Shown here one piece after another: positions 13,081 through 23,153 of a DNA stretch of 64,000 nucleotides; within the stretch, counting starts at the first letter, position 1, and each line of letters starts with the position of its first letter. Below the pieces are notes generated by a model. The model worked only from the letters and a program-made list of their open reading frames with translations, was not told where the DNA came from and made no database searches. A program made the position numbers and the translations under genes. The stretch spans positions 124,001-188,000 of the forward strand of contig NW_005179334.1 in the NCBI RefSeq assembly GCF_000350225.1, read 5' to 3'. Source of the stretch: Chondrus crispus (Eukaryota > Rhodophyta > Florideophyceae > Gigartinales > Gigartinaceae).

Positions 13081-13439
13081 ACATTCCCCCCGCCGCCCCG
13101 CGACGTGGGTCGTCAGTGTCCCTCAGGATGACACACCGAAGGACGGTCCGATAATTAGACTGACCTTCCCACCTCGCGTCATGCCGCGTACTGTCCAAAC
13201 CCTCGAGGGGGAGCTTCACGATAGGGCCACCTAACATTCCTCGATCCTCAGCTCCAAGCTGTGCGACCCCCTACAAGGGGAAGAATTCACTGAACTACGT
13301 GGATGACACGCCCTCTCGAGAGACGCGACGTACTGCCTCGCGACCGCACGGTCTCCTCGTGGCACGGTACACTGTCCGCGATATCGGCTCTGGCCGAGCG
13401 CTCAGGCTGGGAAAAGCCCTTCAACTCCAGAGGTCGTGA
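13081..13439. other. G2 3' flank, no recognised gene
   Basis: GC-rich sequence after the chromodomain. Short open frames occur but none looks like a known protein. The G2 polypurine tract and 3' LTR should lie from here on; I could not delimit them. Confidence 0.4.
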
Positions 13440-14132
13440 AAGGACCGCGAAGGGTCGGGAAATGCATACTCTAGAGGGGGACGAAAAATCAGCAGACCGG
13501 GGGTCGACTGGCGCTTGCGGCGCAAGCGCTACTTCCGCAACGAGATTAGAGCTTACCAACGAGTCAAGGATGACCTACATGGAAAGAAGGGAGACGACGC
13601 ATTGTTGATCGCGCTGTCTTATAAAGGAAAAGACAAAAACGTTGACAGACGCATGAAGATCCTTACACCAGACGGGTCTCCTGATGAAGAGCCAGGTGTA
13701 CCGATGCAAGAGAGAGTGCGAAGGGAGTCAGACTTCGTGAATGACTTCCGATGGAGTCAGGTCGTGAGGTCTTGGATTGCTATGCCCAGAACACAAGGAA
13801 AGAGCCACGTCTACCTATGGATCGACCGGCTTGTAATGATGGCTGTCGAGAAAGAGGAGATAAGTCCCTTGTAGGGCCTGTTGCTCTGGGAGGAATTTAG
13901 ACTACGGCCATCTGCACTTTTTCCAGTTGTTCGTGTATACAGCGACGTAGACAGGTATTATGGAACAGATTTCGGGAGAAAATTGGAGACAGTTCTCAGA
14001 GTGGCTGGCAGAGGCCTCTGGGTCGACGATGACATTCTCCGAAGGTATGACAGAACAATTTTCTATATCCCCTCTGTTTATGAACGGCTTGCGGAGGGGG
14101 TAAGTTGTATTGGGGCAAGGGACTATTTGTGA
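13440..14132 (+). pseudogene. Unrecognised ORF with one in-frame TAG
   Basis: The frame is open from 13440 to 14132 apart from TAG at 13872-13874, about 230 codons. The product is charged, with segments such as RRKRYFRNEIRAYQRVKDD and YLWIDRLVMMAVEKE before the stop and VVRVYSDVDRYYGTDFGRK after it. I recognise no family. No ATG is placed well in the first part. Its position directly 3' of G2 and on the same strand suggests an accessory ORF of the element or a host fragment. A 19-bp perfect palindrome (9-bp arms, 1-nt centre) lies at 13511-13529. Confidence 0.35.
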
Positions 14133-14582
14133 GGTCAACGACTCTTGGTTTGGCGACGTACCCGCGCCTCAGATAGCCCTGTCGCCGCGAACGTCTCCCA
14201 CTGGGTACACTTAGAGTCCTCAGGAGGAGGCACGGCGGACTGGACGGGCAAGTATGAATGACTCAGACTATCGCCGCGCTGGTCCCGGGCGTCGCTCGAC
14301 TCGCCGTGCGCGCTGGCCACCATTGAGGCTGCCACGCTGTCTCACGCGGACGTCCTCGTCACCACGACTCGATCCCGCCCGGCATGCCCATCGCCGCGCT
14401 CGTTGCCCCAACAAGTGATCCCCACGCGCCGTCGGGCGACAGAACGCGCCTCGGTATGGCGATCGAGAGGAGAAGAGGTCCCGCTTTACTGACTACCCTA
14501 ACCCACCTTCTCGGTGCCGACATGCGCGTCTCGCGCTACCACGGGGTGCCCCCTATGAGGGCGCACACCCGACTTACCCCGA
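14133..14582. other. Intergenic, no recognised gene
   Basis: Short frames only, with nothing resembling a known protein or repeat. It separates the plus-strand unknown ORF from the end of the minus-strand unknown ORF. Confidence 0.4.
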
Positions 14583-16153
14583 TTATTCATAATCGACGAG
14601 GTCTTCCTCGACACCTGCCACCGGCGCAGCCGGGGCATCCGAAGGGACCGACCCCCCGTCGGAGTCAACCGGGTGACCTGCAGTCGCCGTCGCTACAGGA
14701 GTCTCCGCCACGGTCGGCGCCGCCTCCACGTTTGATACCTCCACTACCATCGGGGTGTACGTTACGGGCGCAGTGCCACCCGCGTCTGCCGCCGCCTTAA
14801 GGCGTTTCACACCCGCCACAAATTCGGCGTTCTTCACCAACTTCGGCATGTCGTCCTCTGAGACGCCCAATTTGGCAAACACTCTACGCCGCGCCACCGA
14901 CGACGCATCCGGCGACCTAGGCTCGCTGCTAGGTATCTCCGCGGGGCCTCCCCCGACAGTCAGCGGCGGTTTAATAGCTGGTGCCACCGGCTCCGCCTGG
15001 CCGGGCATCAGCTCGGGCTGTAGACTTTTAAAAGTCACCGGATCAAACCGGATCCAATTTCCGGACCCCGGCCCTCCGACGTCCTCGCGCCTCCCCGGCG
15101 ATGCATTCGCCCGATCCGTACGGTCGTAATGATGCCCTTGATCGTACGGTACGCGCGGCCAATCCACTTTGTCGTGGATTTCTAACAGCGCATTTAGCTG
15201 ATCGGACACCCATGCTCCGCCCAGTACATTATCCAAGTTCAACTTGCGCAACCATTTTGTGATCATGGTCGGTAACACATATAGGCGTCCATGGACGGAT
15301 GACCATATGAACCGTTTCGCAACAATGGCGATCCACTTGCTAAGGAAAATCATCCAGCGGGGCGAACGCGGCGAGTCATTGAGACTCAAGCCGAAATACA
15401 CCAAGCAAGGTGGAATCTCCGCAAGGAAGTCCGCAGCGATTTCGTACTGCGAAACCACGGCGGTATCTGCGGATACCGCTCGTATCGGGATCGAGGCTGG
15501 AAAGTCGTCGCCTCGATCCACTCGTACGCCACGAAAATTCCAAGGGCGTTTCTCATCCGTCGCTCAAACTTGAGCTTGTCGTAATAACCCGGGTTGCTTT
15601 CCCGTTCTACATATTCCTCGAAGCGCGAGGGGAGAATTGGCTTGTTCCATGACAAGTAGTCAACAGCTGGCTCCTCGATACGCTCTGGCAAGTTGTCCAA
15701 CACACGCGTTAAATTGGCGACGTACCCCCGATCCTCCCTCTCAGGGCGGTATGCCCATGTGTCGAAGTCCCACTCGACAGGTATCGGGCGGCTACACGGC
15801 GTTCTCGCCAGCCGACGCTCCAACGCCGCTATGTACTTTTGGCGTCGAACCCGCCCATCGCGGCGATACTTTGGCCACACGTGTTCCTCCTCCACCGCGA
15901 GGCGGAAGGAAAAATCACGAGACCATACAGCGCGTAAGCTGAGACTCCTGGGAAGAGCCCCTGTCACGTCCGCATACGCCCGGATCAGGGGGCTGTCCCG
16001 TAATCCCGCTGCATTTAGGAAGGGCGCACGTTCGAACAGTAGCGGGGCGTTCGCCAGCGTCCCACCCCGCAATTTGCGTGGTGCTGGCCACTCGTTCCAG
16101 CCCTCGTCTCCTGTCCTCTCCGGTTCTCCATACGGATTATGGAACCGTTCCAT
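14583..16153 (-). pseudogene. Unrecognised antisense protein gene, apparently frameshifted
   Basis: Two overlapping minus-strand frames look like one gene. The first runs from the ATG at 16153 (chosen because the upstream extension looks like noise) through a plausible globular region (WPKYRRDGRVRRQKYIAALE, EWDFDTWAYRPEREDRGYV) and becomes unconvincing after about 15.52 kb. The second (open from 15521) continues with a hydrophobic stretch near YEIAADFLAEIPPCLVYFGL, then an Ala/Pro/Val-rich, likely disordered tail, ending at 14583. A single frameshift near 15.5 kb would join them into about 520 residues. No family recognised. It is antisense to G2 and downstream of its pol, a position where some LTR elements carry extra genes. 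Confidence 0.4.
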
Positions 16154-18415
16154 CGCTCGTCGCACAGGACAACGAAACGCGTCTCCCGACTGACCGAAGC
16201 GCTTGCCGATCGCCGCTGGAGTGGCGTCGTGGAACCCGAGGCGACACACGAAGGAAAGGAAGGGGCTCGAAGAGGGAAAGGAAGGGGCTCGAAGAGTGTA
16301 AGAAAAGGGGAAGGCGAAACGACAGGGAAGCTCCAGAGCAGGGTCGGTTTGGAACTTCAAGCCCGCAGAAAAAAAAGGAAGATAGGGCAAAACGGACCGA
16401 CTCTACGTCGCTCGCGGGTCCACTTCGTCGCACACGTCCCCTCTCCTCCTACCGCGGTTGCCACGTCGGTGCCGCTGCCTCAGTTGGCGGGTATTTCTAC
16501 CCTACATACACGCGAGGACGCGTGTTTTTCTAAGAAGGGGGATCTGTAGTGCACTGTACTCGGCAACGGGACAGCTGTCCTCATCTCGCCAAATTCGCGC
16601 TCGCCGCCGCCACGTGTACCACGGGTACCCGTGGACTTCCCTGCCGCTCTACCGGACCCTCCGTGGACACGTGTAATCCCTCCGCAACCCCTAGGGCGTA
16701 TGGGGACTGTACTTGGTCCCCTCGGGGCTACACCCGGTATTTCCCAGTTATTCCAATTTACAGTATAATTTAGCTTCGCCATTACAGCGACGGGGGACTA
16801 TATAGTCAACCCAATAATCAAAGTAAAGAGGCACGAAGCCTCGGGTCTTTTACCTTGGTTTCTGGATTCCAGGTTGTAGCCTCGACTCGGTACTGGCTCG
16901 CCCATACCGACCGAGCCATCTACACCTCTGGAATCCTAACGGCCTTCCACGCGCGCGTCGACCCTACCGCGCGAGCGCTACGTTAACTACTGTGCTGTCC
17001 GTTCTGGTAGTTCTGTTTTTCCTTTAATTCTTCCTCTTTATTGCTGACTACGTTGCTACTTCCCTACCGCGCAAGCCGCGCCCGGATCCCGGTTCCGGTC
17101 ATCCACCGGGTGGTCTCTCGAATTCCCTTTCGCGTTCGAACGCGCGTCGCTCTGCCTACAGCCGCCACACGTGGCTGTAGTGCACGACAGTTCGCCAACA
17201 AATCAGAATCAAAGCGCCGTTTTCCAAGCAGCGTTCTGTGCGAAAAGTAAGGCCATCGAGCGAGCAGCCACTAAAGAGCGAAAGTAACAGAAGAAGAGAG
17301 CAAGGGAAGAGGCTAAAAAAAAAGTGACGGATATCGTCTGAGAGGCAGGTCGGCAGGCATCTGGAAATGTACTGGGGGGAGGAAGACGTGAGGGTAGGGC
17401 ATGGAAGAGGCGCCGCAAATCTTCAGCAGCTGTAGAAGTGGCTGCAGTGATCGGTAACGAGTTGATTTTGATTGCATCTTCTCTGGCGTTCTTCAAAATG
17501 TCTCTCCTAAAATAACCCAACCTTGGAAAATGGTCGGGTTTGCACAGGGTACTGTATCTTCGAAGGTAGTAAAGATCAGGATATTACTATGTAATTAAAT
17601 TTTGATATAATTCGACTCCAAATATTACTCTGAATCTGTCGGAAAAAAGGAAAGAAGAGGGGGATCAAATAAAGGTTAACCGGCAGGACCGGGCGAATGA
17701 GGGGAATCGCCCTTTTTATTTTCGTGGCTTCGTTTTTGTTTTTCGCTTGTCTTAGCAGCTAGTCTGCCCCGACTCCCTCTGTACTTATACTACTACCGTC
17801 CTCCTTGATTCCCTCTCCATGTAATGTTTTGCACTATAACAAAAATCCATGTAGGAGAGGATGCACTCTCCTTTGACACCTGAAATTATTAAATGCTACC
17901 GTTTAGTGCATTTTAATAATTTCGTTGAAATGCATTTATTTTCTACAGTAAAACGTCACCGTCAAATGCTTATTTCCCACAGAATCGCATGGTTGCTTAG
18001 ATCTGTTCATTCCGATGATATTACTGTTTTAAAATTAAGTTTTTGCTATCTGTCCGAATTTTCCCTTCTGTGGAAAGTACAGACTCTGTATCTACCTACT
18101 CTCTGTACTACAGAGAGTAGTGAGTGATATTTTTACACTCTTCGGAGAGAGAGAGAACACACGCTGTCAGCAGCTGTCAGCAATGTCTGGCATCCTCCTC
18201 TGATTTAGTCCTTCCCTGATGTAATCCTTCCTCGCTGTCCCTGCTGTAATCTCCATGATCCAATCTAGAGAACCAATTTCTCGACTGCAACACTTCGGTT
18301 TCTGTCTTTGTCATGATTCCCATCGCACAGCTCACACACCTGTGACACGCACACACGTATCCCAGAAGGCAGCTACCCACACAGCGCCGCCGTCCCCGGC
18401 GCCACTTCCCGTTTA
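16154..18415. other. Non-coding stretch: possible G2 3' LTR zone, hairpin and copia-LTR relic
   Basis: No supported gene. A TATA-like CTATATAG near 16797-16804 and a T-rich stretch after 17000 could belong to a gypsy LTR, but no partner copy was matched. A perfect hairpin occupies 18096-18120 (12-bp arms CTACTCTCTGTA, 1-nt centre). From about 18318 to 18415 the sequence is roughly 88-90% similar to the reverse complement of 56535-56635. It begins TGTCATGATTCCC-like, as a copia LTR would, and ends at the T1 insertion point. Confidence 0.5.
16253..16296. repeat. Two tandem 22-bp units
   Basis: The 22-bp unit beginning GGAAAGGAAGGGGCTCG is directly repeated at 16253-16274 and 16275-16296. Confidence 0.8.
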
Positions 18416-18600
18416 CCCCTGTGCGCCAAATAGGGAGAACTTCAGATTTTGAGATTATCAAAATTTGACCCGCGTCCCGCCAGAGTAACTCACTTGTGCA
18501 ACTGACGACCGCTGATAGAACCGCCTGATCTCGCCGATTCTTTTGATACCATTCTCAAAGTCATACGACGTCTAGTTCTTGTTTTATCTCTACTGTAGTA

Positions 18601-18720
18601 AAAAAGGGAGAACATTGTGGAGAACGTCTCCTTATTGTTCTCCTCATGATTAATTTGTTCTCGTCATGGTTAATTTGTTCTCCTCCTGGGAGAACATCTT
18701 TTTGCGAGGAGAACTTCTCT
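18601..18720. repeat. T1 left subterminal motif cluster (GGAGAAC / GTTCTCC)
   Basis: GGAGAAC in either orientation occurs at 18607, 18619, 18637 (inverted), 18677 (inverted), 18689 and 18708, with a near match at 18657. The 14-bp GAGGAGAACTTCTC at 18706-18719 recurs exactly near the other end at 23006-23019. Such arrays are typical transposase-binding sites; that role is inferred. Confidence 0.75.
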
Positions 18721-18867
18721 CCCGTGAAGTGAACAATCGTTGTAAAATTGAACGTTGCTCCTGATTCGAAAGAGAATGTCTCCATGTCGATTTGCAACTC
18801 CCCATCCTGAGTGGCCAATTTTTGAAAGGGCGTCAAGAAGGCATTTTAGTTGACCAACATGCCTGAT

Positions 18868-21800
18868 TTATCGCATCGACTTCCTAGCTTTGTTATTCAA
18901 CCTACATATTTCTACCGCAGGAATGACAGATTTTTGCATCTTTCTCTTCGAATGCCACGCACCCCAACAGTTCTTACATATAGGTTGTTTGGAAGTGCCA
19001 CACCATTGTACCTCTTTTGCACCACCCTTCTTTTGAAATTTTCTCCCTCTGTAGGTGACCGAATGATTATAAGAGCAAAGGCTACAATATGTAGCCTTTG
19101 CTTTCACTCTCTCATGTGATTCAGGATTGTTCAGCCGTCTGGCGGCATCTTCAGCGATTATATTTCTCTACCACGTTTGTGTAATACATCGGAGTTACTT
19201 TGCGTTGGTTAGTGGACTAAGATGGCAAGTTCCGGGATACGTTACTTGTTTGGAAGCTGTGCATGTGGTCCGAGACAGACGATTTCTGTGTTCTTTGTAC
19301 ATACTCCCGAGCCAACTCTCTTGCGAAAGCACCAAAACTTTCGCAACTCGTCACTTGATGCCGTAAGTTTTTGTACGTTTGGAAAGTGCAACGCTCTCGA
19401 CTCATACCGGGGAGCACTTCTCGTTGCCGAGCAATGGATAATCTATGAGCGATTGCTGCATTGCCCACCTGTGAACTGATGAGGCGGCCAATAATGCTCA
19501 CTATAGGGTTCTCGCTCGTATTTGTATAGGCAAGAGTCTTCAATGCCCTACTGAATTTGTCAACTCCACCTTTTAAGGTGTCCCAGTACACCAAAAGAGT
19601 TGGTCTGGTCATGCGACTAGGTGGCAGTGGACCGTTCTTTTGTACCAGATTTCTGTACGCTTGACTCAAATTGTAGAAAGAAGCTAGTGAATGAAGATCC
19701 GCCGCAAATGTGTCCTCGAGTAAAGCATCGTACCGGTTCGGTATGCCAGATGCGTCTCCTCCAATCCAATTAAATGTTGCAACACGAATGCAATCCAGGA
19801 CAAACATGTAATGATTGCGTAGACACTCACTAAACTCCAACATAACAGCGTATATTATTTCTCCCACTCCGTTACGGCTTCCTTTTGCCACAATAAATAA
19901 CAGACGGCTTAACCCAAGTACAACGGCATGGTGAATGCATTGAAAGCGGTACTCATGCGTAATTACTAATTTTTAAATTGCTTGTCTGCAAGCTCTGAAC
20001 TTCCAATTCCACTCACTTTTGACAGTGGACCATACTTGTCTCTAAGCGCCTTGGCATTGTCAATTGTGGCTGGAGATGCCATAGTTTTAACCTCGATGGC
20101 AGCACATGAATATATGTCACCTGTACTGTACTACCCCAATAAACCATCTGGACTGTCTGCCAACATTGGGGCAGTTTTAGAGGCAACAAGCCCAACACAG
20201 CGTATATAATCAGCTCTATACTTTTCGAGCATTGGTTCATGGGTGTTCATTGAAAATATGCATGCATTCTCCCCCACCATGCGCTCCTGCATAAATTGTG
20301 GAATAGCCCTAAGTACCTCGACCTCATTTAGCGTCCTCTCCTTCATACCGGCCGTTGCAACGAGGAGTTTTATTGCCCATGCACTTAGAGATGCTTTGTA
20401 TAAAGCACAAATTACTTCACAAGACGCATTCCGCTCTCTTATTTCATCACTTACAGTCTCTGATATAGGAGGGCACAAGACCAGCTCTCCATTGCTTACT
20501 AAAAGCTGTATCCGCATGACCCTTTCAATAAGCTCATGTTTTCGTTTAAAAGCCCTTTCGCGTTTACCGACTGCAGCCGGCAAGGACAAAGTTTCATCCT
20601 TACGCATATGTGACAGTGTTTCTGTCGTAGTTCGCATAAAGCTGTTCACGGCGCTTGCTGTGACGTCTCGGGATGCTTCCCTTTCAGTGATTCCCACTGT
20701 ACTTATGACAGTTTTCCATCGCTCTTTGAGAATTAGAAGTACGTCTTCTGTCCGGTCTGGCATAGCAGAGGTATCAGGCTGTAGCCGGACACCTTTTAGA
20801 GAGTTAGAAAGTCCAGTAAGGTGCACAATTGTGTTCCTACATATGGCCGAAAAGAACACGCCTACTGTTCTTTACGTGAACATAAAAGCCCGCGCCAAGA
20901 ACCAGCCAGGGTCTTCTGCTTGACAAATGGTTAGCTGACGCACTTTGCTCAATACTTGTAGTACTGTCAGGCTGGAAATCATGTACTATGACACTGAAAC
21001 GCGTAAATTGTAGATACTTCCAGCATTTTATCCGGTATCAGTGCGCCTGTCGTAAATGACCTGCACCTCCTCAATCTGTTGGGAGGTGAAAGAATTACGG
21101 TGGCTCTTCTTTGGAATGACACAGAATTTGTGCGCACCGAACCTGCTCTCGTCATTACTATAGACAGCCGCAATTCTGCCAGAAAAGCTTTCTCTGTACA
21201 CAGAAGCCTGCAGTGCCCTTCCTGTTCTCTTAGATGGGGGTTTCGCTGCACTGTAAATTGCTCTGCAGCCTTTCTCCGATATGACCATCCTTTTATGGCG
21301 CTTCCTTATTGCGCCATACCCAAAAACAAATGGGAAGCTCAGCGAGCGTTTATGGGTCCCTATGCATGATGCACCAAGGGTCTCGTTCAAAAAACTTATG
21401 GTGGCGACCTCATTGTAGCCTCTGTCAGCAGCAAATAAAGAATCCACCATAGGTCGGAGGGAACCAAGAATTGGAAAGCCCTGAATAAGCATCGCTAGAC
21501 GCTGCCAAACGTCTATTATTTTCTCATTAGATCTAGTGTAGTGACTTGCCAGTACAGCGTGTGTCAACGCCGAGCAGGCAGCGTTGTTAACAGGCCCCAG
21601 AGACCTTTTCGGATTGTTGACTTGGGACAAATTCGTCAAATGTACAACAGACCTGGAGCTGAGTCTGTTATGGCCATCATCGACTGAGTATATAGTCACT
21701 CCCTCAATGCTGACCAAAGCTCTATTGACGGCTGCAAACTCAGCTTCCAGTTCTGTTATAAGGGCATTTCCCTTTGAAGGCTAATTCAACCAACCGTTCC

Positions 21801-22571
21801 TTGTTTGCTCCACTCTACTGCGATAAGACTTAGAGCAGTTAAGGGAGCTCTAAATCTCCTTGTATCGGTCACCAGAAATGCCTATCTGGAAAAGAATGCC
21901 TTGTTCTCGTTTTTAGTCATAGTGCTCACACACGTCCCATTAGAAGCGGCTAACACATGCAAAATAATTATGCTTTTCAGTTCTGCAATGGAACATACTT
22001 TCCGGTTTCTGGAGCGCAATACTGAGTTGATGTTGGCGCGAAGCTTTTCCAAGATGGAAAAAGGAAGAAATATCTCAAAAGCAGAAAAGCGAGATAGAGA
22101 AGCAGTAAGTTCGACGTCTTCATGTTTTTCAGCCATTGCCAGAACACGATCCAAAATAAGATTACACTCTTTGACATATACCGGGTAGAGTTCGCGGTCT
22201 ACACTGTCGACTTCTAGTACGAAAGGGCGGAAAGGTGATGCATATGCCCAGTCTCAAAGACCGCCGCATGTTCCAGTCCGCAATGTGCTTCCTTGACCGA
22301 TTTCTAGCATGCTTATACCCTCGCCTAATTCAGTATTTTCGGCCTCGATTGGATTCTCAAGTCCACAATCTGCAGTCGCCATAAACTCATTCATGTAGTC
22401 GGTGAAAAGTAGGGAGTCATAATCCTCCATCATAACTTCTGTGCGCTCCAAATCGTCAAACTTCCGCTTTTCGGAGTTCTCTACTGTCCTTGTGTTAAGA
22501 AATATAAACTCTGCTTCTGGGATCGCACTATCGTGCCCAGTGTGAAAAGAATCCTCGGAAGAGGACTGCAT
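18868..22571 (-). pseudogene. T1 protein: DDE-like transposase region, YqaJ-like nuclease region, Cys-rich tail (decayed)
   Basis: Segments in minus-strand order. 22571-22254: acidic N-terminus. 22154-21882: helical segment. 21717-21028: DDE-like region with acidic motifs SVDDGH and AADRGYNE (second Asp codon near 21426) and a conserved-looking GTHKRSLSFPFVFG. 20859-20131, same frame as the previous piece: ends in ADSPDGLLG, then TAG at 20131-20133, then in the same frame AAIEVKT (Glu at 20092-20094, Lys at 20086-20088). Asp-Gly followed by E-x-K is the PD-(D/E)XK signature of YqaJ/lambda-exonuclease-like nucleases. 19891-19217, opening further upstream with EYRFQCIHHAV, continues that domain. 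19107-18868: Cys-rich tail (CSLC, WCGTSKQPICKNCW) like the piggyBac C-terminal finger. Several frame changes may be mutations or introns; family assignment is tentative. Confidence 0.55.
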
Positions 22572-22986
22572 ATTGTCATCACGAGAAAGTTCCTAAGAGA
22601 AAAGAAGGTCAGAAGGATAGTGTATTGTCCATCGTTGGATCTAGGCGTCTATCAGAATCCTCAAACTCAACAATGCAGCACTTTAACTCCGTTTCATGTA
22701 AGTTTTGCACACTGTGTCATGGCGTGATGGCGGTTTCGAGGCAGGAAGTTCAAATTCTGGCTCAGACTGGCATGGGTGCGCCAATGGCACGAATGTATCA
22801 CTGTTGGATTCTGATCGTTGAGGAGAGCGTTGCGGGGAACCATGTGGTTGAGGGGGGTTTGAAACGCGAGAGCGTCAAGACTGTCGTCTGCCGTGACAGA
22901 TATGACGCTCTGCGGACGGGGCTGCGACATGACGAGCGCTAGATCGCGATGTGGAAGGATATACGAGGGAGGAAGAGGGATCGCCG

Positions 22987-23085
22987 TGGGGAGATTCTCT
23001 TGCTGGAGGAGAACTTCTCCACTTGTGGGGAGAACGTTCTCTCAAAATGTTCTCCTGCGACTGTCAGGAGAATGTAGATTCTCCT
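22987..23085. repeat. T1 right subterminal motif cluster
   Basis: GGAGAAC occurs at 23008 and 23029, GTTCTCC at 23049, with one-base variants at 23067 and 23079. The cluster lies 60-160 bp inside the right end, roughly mirroring the left cluster, which lies 190-300 bp inside. Confidence 0.75.
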
Positions 23086-23153
23086 GAAAAAAAATTAAAG
23101 TTTACTTCCCTGAGTAGAACAAATTTGATCACTTCAGCCGCACAGGGTTAGTA

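Larger units (their letters stand above)
18416..23147 (-). mobile_element. T1: DNA transposon with piggyBac-like ends
   Basis: Ends are short inverted repeats: left CCCCTGTGCGCC from 18416, right GCCGCACAGGG ending at 23147. They are flanked by TTA (18413-18415) and TTAG (23148-23151). The reverse complement of arm B (56535-56545) shows the same locus without T1, reading TTTAGTAGTGCGC. A CCC-starting inverted repeat with a TTAN duplication resembles piggyBac, whose target is TTAA. Both interiors next to the ends carry clusters of GGAGAAC motifs. The minus-strand coding region is a decayed multidomain gene. Confidence 0.65.

Noticed and set aside
16700..17300. A definite 3' LTR for G2.
   Set aside because: TATA-like and T-rich features are present, but no matching 5' copy was found between 4.9 and 6.0 kb, so it is not called.
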